From positions 1 through 64,000 of the forward strand of contig CABUHO010000003.1 in NCBI GenBank assembly GCA_902491395.1: a stretch of 64,000 nt of DNA. Direction: 5' to 3'. Position numbers and translations under genes: made by a program. Positions 60,707-64,000 of this stretch are shown here, piece by piece; position 1 is the stretch's first letter; each line of letters opens with the position of its first letter. Under the pieces are notes generated by a model, which was given only the letters and a program-made list of their open reading frames with translations, ran no database searches and was not told the DNA's origin. Source of the DNA: an uncultured Collinsella sp. (GTDB taxonomy: Bacteria; Actinomycetota; Coriobacteriia; Coriobacteriales; Coriobacteriaceae).

Positions 60707-62587
60707 ATGATTGAGCTGCTCAGGCGTTTTGGTGGTAAGTTTCGCCGGTATATGGTGATTGGCCCTGCGTGCAAGTTGATTGAAGTGATCTTTGACCTGC
60801 TTACGCCGCTCGTGATTGCCCAGATGATCGATCGCGGCATCGGCGCGCACGATGTGAACGCCGTCGTTCGTTACGGCGCGGTGCTCGCCGCCATGGCTGT
60901 AATCGGCATCTCGTTTACGCTCGTCTGTCAAAAGATGGCGGCGCTGACCTCGCAGGGCATGGGCACCGACATCCGCGGCGCACTCTACGGGCATATCAAC
61001 CGCCTGAGCTATGCCGAGCTCGATCGCTTTGGCACGCCGTCGCTCATCACGCGCATCACCAACGACGTCAACCAGGTGCAGCTTGCTGTGGCGCTCGGCG
61101 TGCGCATGCTCATCCGCTGGCCCTTCTTGGCCGTGGGTTCCATGGTCGCGGCCCTTGCCATCGACCTTAAGCTCGGCATGATCTTTTTGATTTGCACGCC
61201 CGCCATCGGCCTGGTGTTTTGGTTTGTCATGGCGCGCTGCATTCCGTATTACAGGCAGCTGCAGGCAAAGCTCGACCGCATTGCGCTCATTTGCCGCGAG
61301 GGACTTTCGGGCGCCCGCGTGGTCCGTGCGTTTGTGCGCGAAGATCACGAGCGTGAGCGCTTCGCCCAAGCCGCCGATGACCAGGCCCATACCGCCATCG
61401 CGGTGGGCAAGCTTTCGTCAATCCTTAATCCCGTCACGTTTCTTGTGATGAACCTGGGCGTGTGCGCCATCCTGTGGGTGGGCGGCATCCAGGTCAACGT
61501 GGGCGAGCTTACGCAGGGCCAGGTCATGGCGTTCGTCAACTACATGACGCAGACCCTGACCTCCATCGTGTATGTCGCCAACCTGGTCGTGGTCTTTACC
61601 AAGGCGAGCGCCAGCGCGTCGCGTCTCAACGAGGTGCTCAATTGCGAGCCGAGCATTACCGACGAGGGCAACCAGCCGGTTGCGCTGCCCGAGCCGAGCG
61701 CGATGGGCAACGCTGTTCCGGTTCCCGCGCTGAGCTTCGGCCATGCGAGCTTCTCCTTTGGCGCGGGCGCCGCCAACGCCGTCAATGACGTGACCCTGGA
61801 GCTGCCGCTGGGTAAAACGCTCGGCATTATCGGCGGCACGGGCAGCGGCAAGTCCACGCTCGTCTCGCTTATCCCGCGCCTGTACGACACGGGCGCCGGC
61901 AGCGTGAGCGTAATGGGTGCCGACGTGCGCGTCTGGCCGCTCAATCAGCTGCGCCATGTGGTCGCGACCGTACCGCAGCGCGCGTCGCTCGTGAGCGGCA
62001 CGATCCGTAGCAACCTAACCTGGCGCGACGAGTCGGCGACCGACGAGGAGCTTTGGGCGGCGCTCGATATGGCGCAGGCCGGCGAGTTCGTGCGCAACAA
62101 GCCGCAGAGGCTCGACGCCCCGGTCGAGGCGGGCGGCAAGAACTTTAGCGGTGGCCAGCGCCAGCGCCTGACCATCGCACGTGCCCTGGTGGGCTCTCCG
62201 CAGGTCCTGATCATGGATGACTCCGCCTCGGCGCTCGACTTTAAGACCGATGCGGCGCTTCGTCACGCCATTCGCGAGCGCAGTGTGCGCGGTGCCGCCG
62301 AGGGCGGGCTGCCGCTCACGACCGTCATCGTGAGCCAGCGCGTATCGACCGTGCGCGATGCCGACATGATCTGCGTGCTCGACCACGGCTCGGTCGCGGG
62401 CCTGGGCGCGCACGACGAGCTCTACGCAAGCTGCCAACTCTACCGCGAGATTTGCCAGTCGCAGCTTCGTCGCGAGGAGCTCGAGGGCCAGCAGGGGAGC
62501 GCGACGCCCGCGTTCGCCCCAAGCCCCGTGCCCGCCTCAGGCGCCGCGTGCGCCCCGGCATCCACTTGCGCAAAGGAGGGCTGCTAA
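60707..62587 (+). CDS. ABC exporter half-transporter, degenerate-site subunit (second pair)
   Basis: A 626-residue six-helix exporter half. Walker A is GGTGSGKST and the signature is FSGGQRQR, but Walker B ends VLIMDDSASALD (Asp for the catalytic Glu) and the switch position is IVSQRVST (Gln for His), the same two losses as in the 37302-39038 gene. A Pro/Ala-rich tail of about 40 residues ends with four Cys residues in the last 20. GGGAG precedes the ATG at 60707. The next gene starts directly at the stop codon, so the two form a heterodimer operon. Substrate unknown. Confidence 0.93.
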   Translation: MIELLRRFGGKFRRYMVIGPACKLIEVIFDLLTPLVIAQMIDRGIGAHDVNAVVRYGAVLAAMAVIGISFTLVCQKMAALTSQGMGTDIRGALYGHINRLSYAELDRFGTPSLITRITNDVNQVQLAVALGVRMLIRWPFLAVGSMVAALAIDLKLGMIFLICTPAIGLVFWFVMARCIPYYRQLQAKLDRIALICREGLSGARVVRAFVREDHERERFAQAADDQAHTAIAVGKLSSILNPVTFLVMNLGVCAILWVGGIQVNVGELTQGQVMAFVNYMTQTLTSIVYVANLVVVFTKASASASRLNEVLNCEPSITDEGNQPVALPEPSAMGNAVPVPALSFGHASFSFGAGAANAVNDVTLELPLGKTLGIIGGTGSGKSTLVSLIPRLYDTGAGSVSVMGADVRVWPLNQLRHVVATVPQRASLVSGTIRSNLTWRDESATDEELWAALDMAQAGEFVRNKPQRLDAPVEAGGKNFSGGQRQRLTIARALVGSPQVLIMDDSASALDFKTDAALRHAIRERSVRGAAEGGLPLTTVIVSQRVSTVRDADMICVLDHGSVAGLGAHDELYASCQLYREICQSQLRREELEGQQGSATPAFAPSPVPASGAACAPASTCAKEGC

Positions 62588-64000
62588 ATGAACCCGTATA
62601 CTTCTTCCGGCTCGGTCGCCACGATGACGGCCAACGTGTCCGGCAACGATAGCCTCAACGACTTGGGTGACGGCCCGCGCCAGCCCGGCGACCCCGAGCG
62701 CTACCCCGTGGGCGCGGTAACTCGCCGCCTGCTGGGCTACGTCCGTCCGCATCGCATTTCGTTTACGGCGTCGTTTGTGAGCGCCGCCATCTCGGTGATC
62801 TTACAACTCTATACGCCCATCCTTATCGGCGAGGGCATCGACCTCATCGTTGCCGCCGGGCAGGTGGACTTTGACGCGCTGCTGCCGCTCGTTACCAAGC
62901 TCGCGATTGTCGTGGTGGGCGCGGCGGCCTTCCAGTGGCTGCAGGGCTACTGCGTCAATCGCCTGTCCTACGAGACGGTGCGCGACATGCGCGTGGAGGC
63001 AAGCGACAAGCTCAGCCGCATGCCGCTCAGCTTTATCGACAGCCATGCCCACGGTGACCTCATGAGCCGCGTGGTCAACGATGTCGACCAAGTGGGCGAC
63101 GGCCTGCTGCAGGGCTTTACGCAGCTCTTTACCGGCGTCATCACCATCGTGGGCACGCTCGCGTTTATGCTCTCCATTAACCTGGCCATGACGCTCGTGG
63201 TGGTGCTCGTCACGCCGCTTTCCATCTTTGCAGCCGGCGCCATCGCCAAACTTTCCAACAAGAGCTTTACGGCACAGCAGCGCATCCAAGGCCAGCTTGG
63301 CGGTCATATTGAGGAGTACGTGGGCGAGCAAAAGCTCGTGGACGCCTTCGCCTACGGCCCGCGCGCTCAACAGCGCTTCGATGTCCTCAACGCCGAGCTC
63401 TATACGGCGGGCGAGCGCGCGCAGTTTATGGGTTCGCTTTCTAACCCCGGCACGCGCTTTATCAATAACATCATCTACGCCGTGGTCGCCGTGATCGGCT
63501 GCGCGGGCGTGATCACGGGCGTGCCTGCGGCGCTCACGGTGGGCGGCGTGCAGATCTTCCTGTCCTACGCTAACCAGTACACTAAGCCGTTCAACGAGGT
63601 CACGAACGTCATTACGCAGATCCAGACCGCGTACGCCTCGGCGCGCCGCATGTTCGCGTTGCTCGATGCGCGCGAGCAGGAGCCCGACGCTGTGGATGCC
63701 ATTGAGCTCGCCGCCCCGAAGGGCGAGGTTTCGTTTGAGCATGTGGACTTTAGCTACGTGCCCGACCGCAAACTGCTGCAGGATATCTGCATCGATGCCA
63801 AGCCCGGTATGCGCTTTGCCCTCGTCGGCCCCACGGGTTGTGGCAAGACGACGCTCATCAACCTGCTGCTGCGCTTTTACGATATCGATGCTGGGCGCAT
63901 CGCGGTTGATGGTCGCTCCTCGCGTGACTACACGCGTGCGAGCCTGCGCCGCGCCTTTGGCATGGTGCTGCAGGACACCTGGCTGTTCGAGGGCACGGTG
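62588..64000 (+). CDS. ABC exporter half-transporter, partner subunit (cut by window end)
   Basis: The first 471 residues are visible and the frame is open at the edge. About 45 polar residues precede six membrane helices; the ATPase domain begins at about 380 with EVSFEHVDFSYVPDRKLL, and Walker A GPTGCGKTT and the Q-loop MVLQDTWLFEGTV are present. Walker B, signature and switch lie beyond the window. By analogy with 39040-41052, which has the same Q-loop form (MVLQDAWLFDGTI), this should be the catalytically competent half. AAGGAGG lies 8 bases before the ATG at 62588. Confidence 0.93.
   Translation, partial: MNPYTSSGSVATMTANVSGNDSLNDLGDGPRQPGDPERYPVGAVTRRLLGYVRPHRISFTASFVSAAISVILQLYTPILIGEGIDLIVAAGQVDFDALLPLVTKLAIVVVGAAAFQWLQGYCVNRLSYETVRDMRVEASDKLSRMPLSFIDSHAHGDLMSRVVNDVDQVGDGLLQGFTQLFTGVITIVGTLAFMLSINLAMTLVVVLVTPLSIFAAGAIAKLSNKSFTAQQRIQGQLGGHIEEYVGEQKLVDAFAYGPRAQQRFDVLNAELYTAGERAQFMGSLSNPGTRFINNIIYAVVAVIGCAGVITGVPAALTVGGVQIFLSYANQYTKPFNEVTNVITQIQTAYASARRMFALLDAREQEPDAVDAIELAAPKGEVSFEHVDFSYVPDRKLLQDICIDAKPGMRFALVGPTGCGKTTLINLLLRFYDIDAGRIAVDGRSSRDYTRASLRRAFGMVLQDTWLFEGTV

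Overview
The window reads as chromosome of a high-GC gut actinobacterium of the class Coriobacteriia, most likely Collinsella or a close relative. This is inferred from G/C-ending codons, TACAAT-type -10 boxes, the EF-G-like paralogue, the pattern of LacI-regulated PTS operons and the very large isopeptide-type surface protein; no 16S gene is present to confirm it. No phage, insertion sequence or CRISPR array was seen.

Layout. 0-10.5 kb holds housekeeping genes: Hsp20, a WalJ-type beta-lactamase-fold hydrolase, tilS-hpt-ftsH, a PLP aminotransferase, a PHP phosphoesterase and a TrmA/RlmD-type RNA methyltransferase. 10.6-13.3 kb is an amino-acid ABC importer (Tat-type lipoprotein, permease, ATPase), followed by an EF-G-like protein with eroded GTPase motifs and an anchored or secreted nuclease. 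16.9-24.3 kb is a LacI-controlled sugar operon: PTS EIIBC, a GatZ/KbaZ-like protein, transaldolase, two-subunit transketolase and PTS EIIA. 24.6-36.6 kb carries larE, a HAD phosphatase, an AAA/DUF4143 ATPase, a second LacI regulator, glmS, a GntR regulator opposite a YeiH-type exporter, a degenerate enhancer-binding-protein-like regulator, a nitroreductase and small unknown proteins. 36.8-41.1 kb is a MarR regulator with a heterodimeric ABC exporter. 41.1-47.7 kb has cysE, dedA, ilvE, lemA, a TetR regulator, tRNA-Ser(UGA) and a TadA-glycerate kinase fusion. 48.2-60.2 kb is one gene for a 3,976-residue sortase-anchored adhesin. The 4.5S SRP RNA and a second heterodimeric ABC exporter pair, cut by the window end, follow.

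How parts work together. The sugar operon combines import and phosphorylation with C2/C3 carbon-shuffling enzymes, and a LacI-type palindrome lies just downstream of its promoter. The amino-acid importer and ilvE share a near-identical AT-rich palindrome in their promoter regions, suggesting a common regulator. In both ABC exporter pairs the first subunit has lost the catalytic Glu and switch His.

The least explained material is between and within genes: five long nested palindromes, a set of CTGTCCC-containing inverted repeats, a potential pseudoknot inside the sugar operon, a nine-G tract upstream of the adhesin, a shift in base composition inside the adhesin gene, and the TadA-glycerate kinase fusion.
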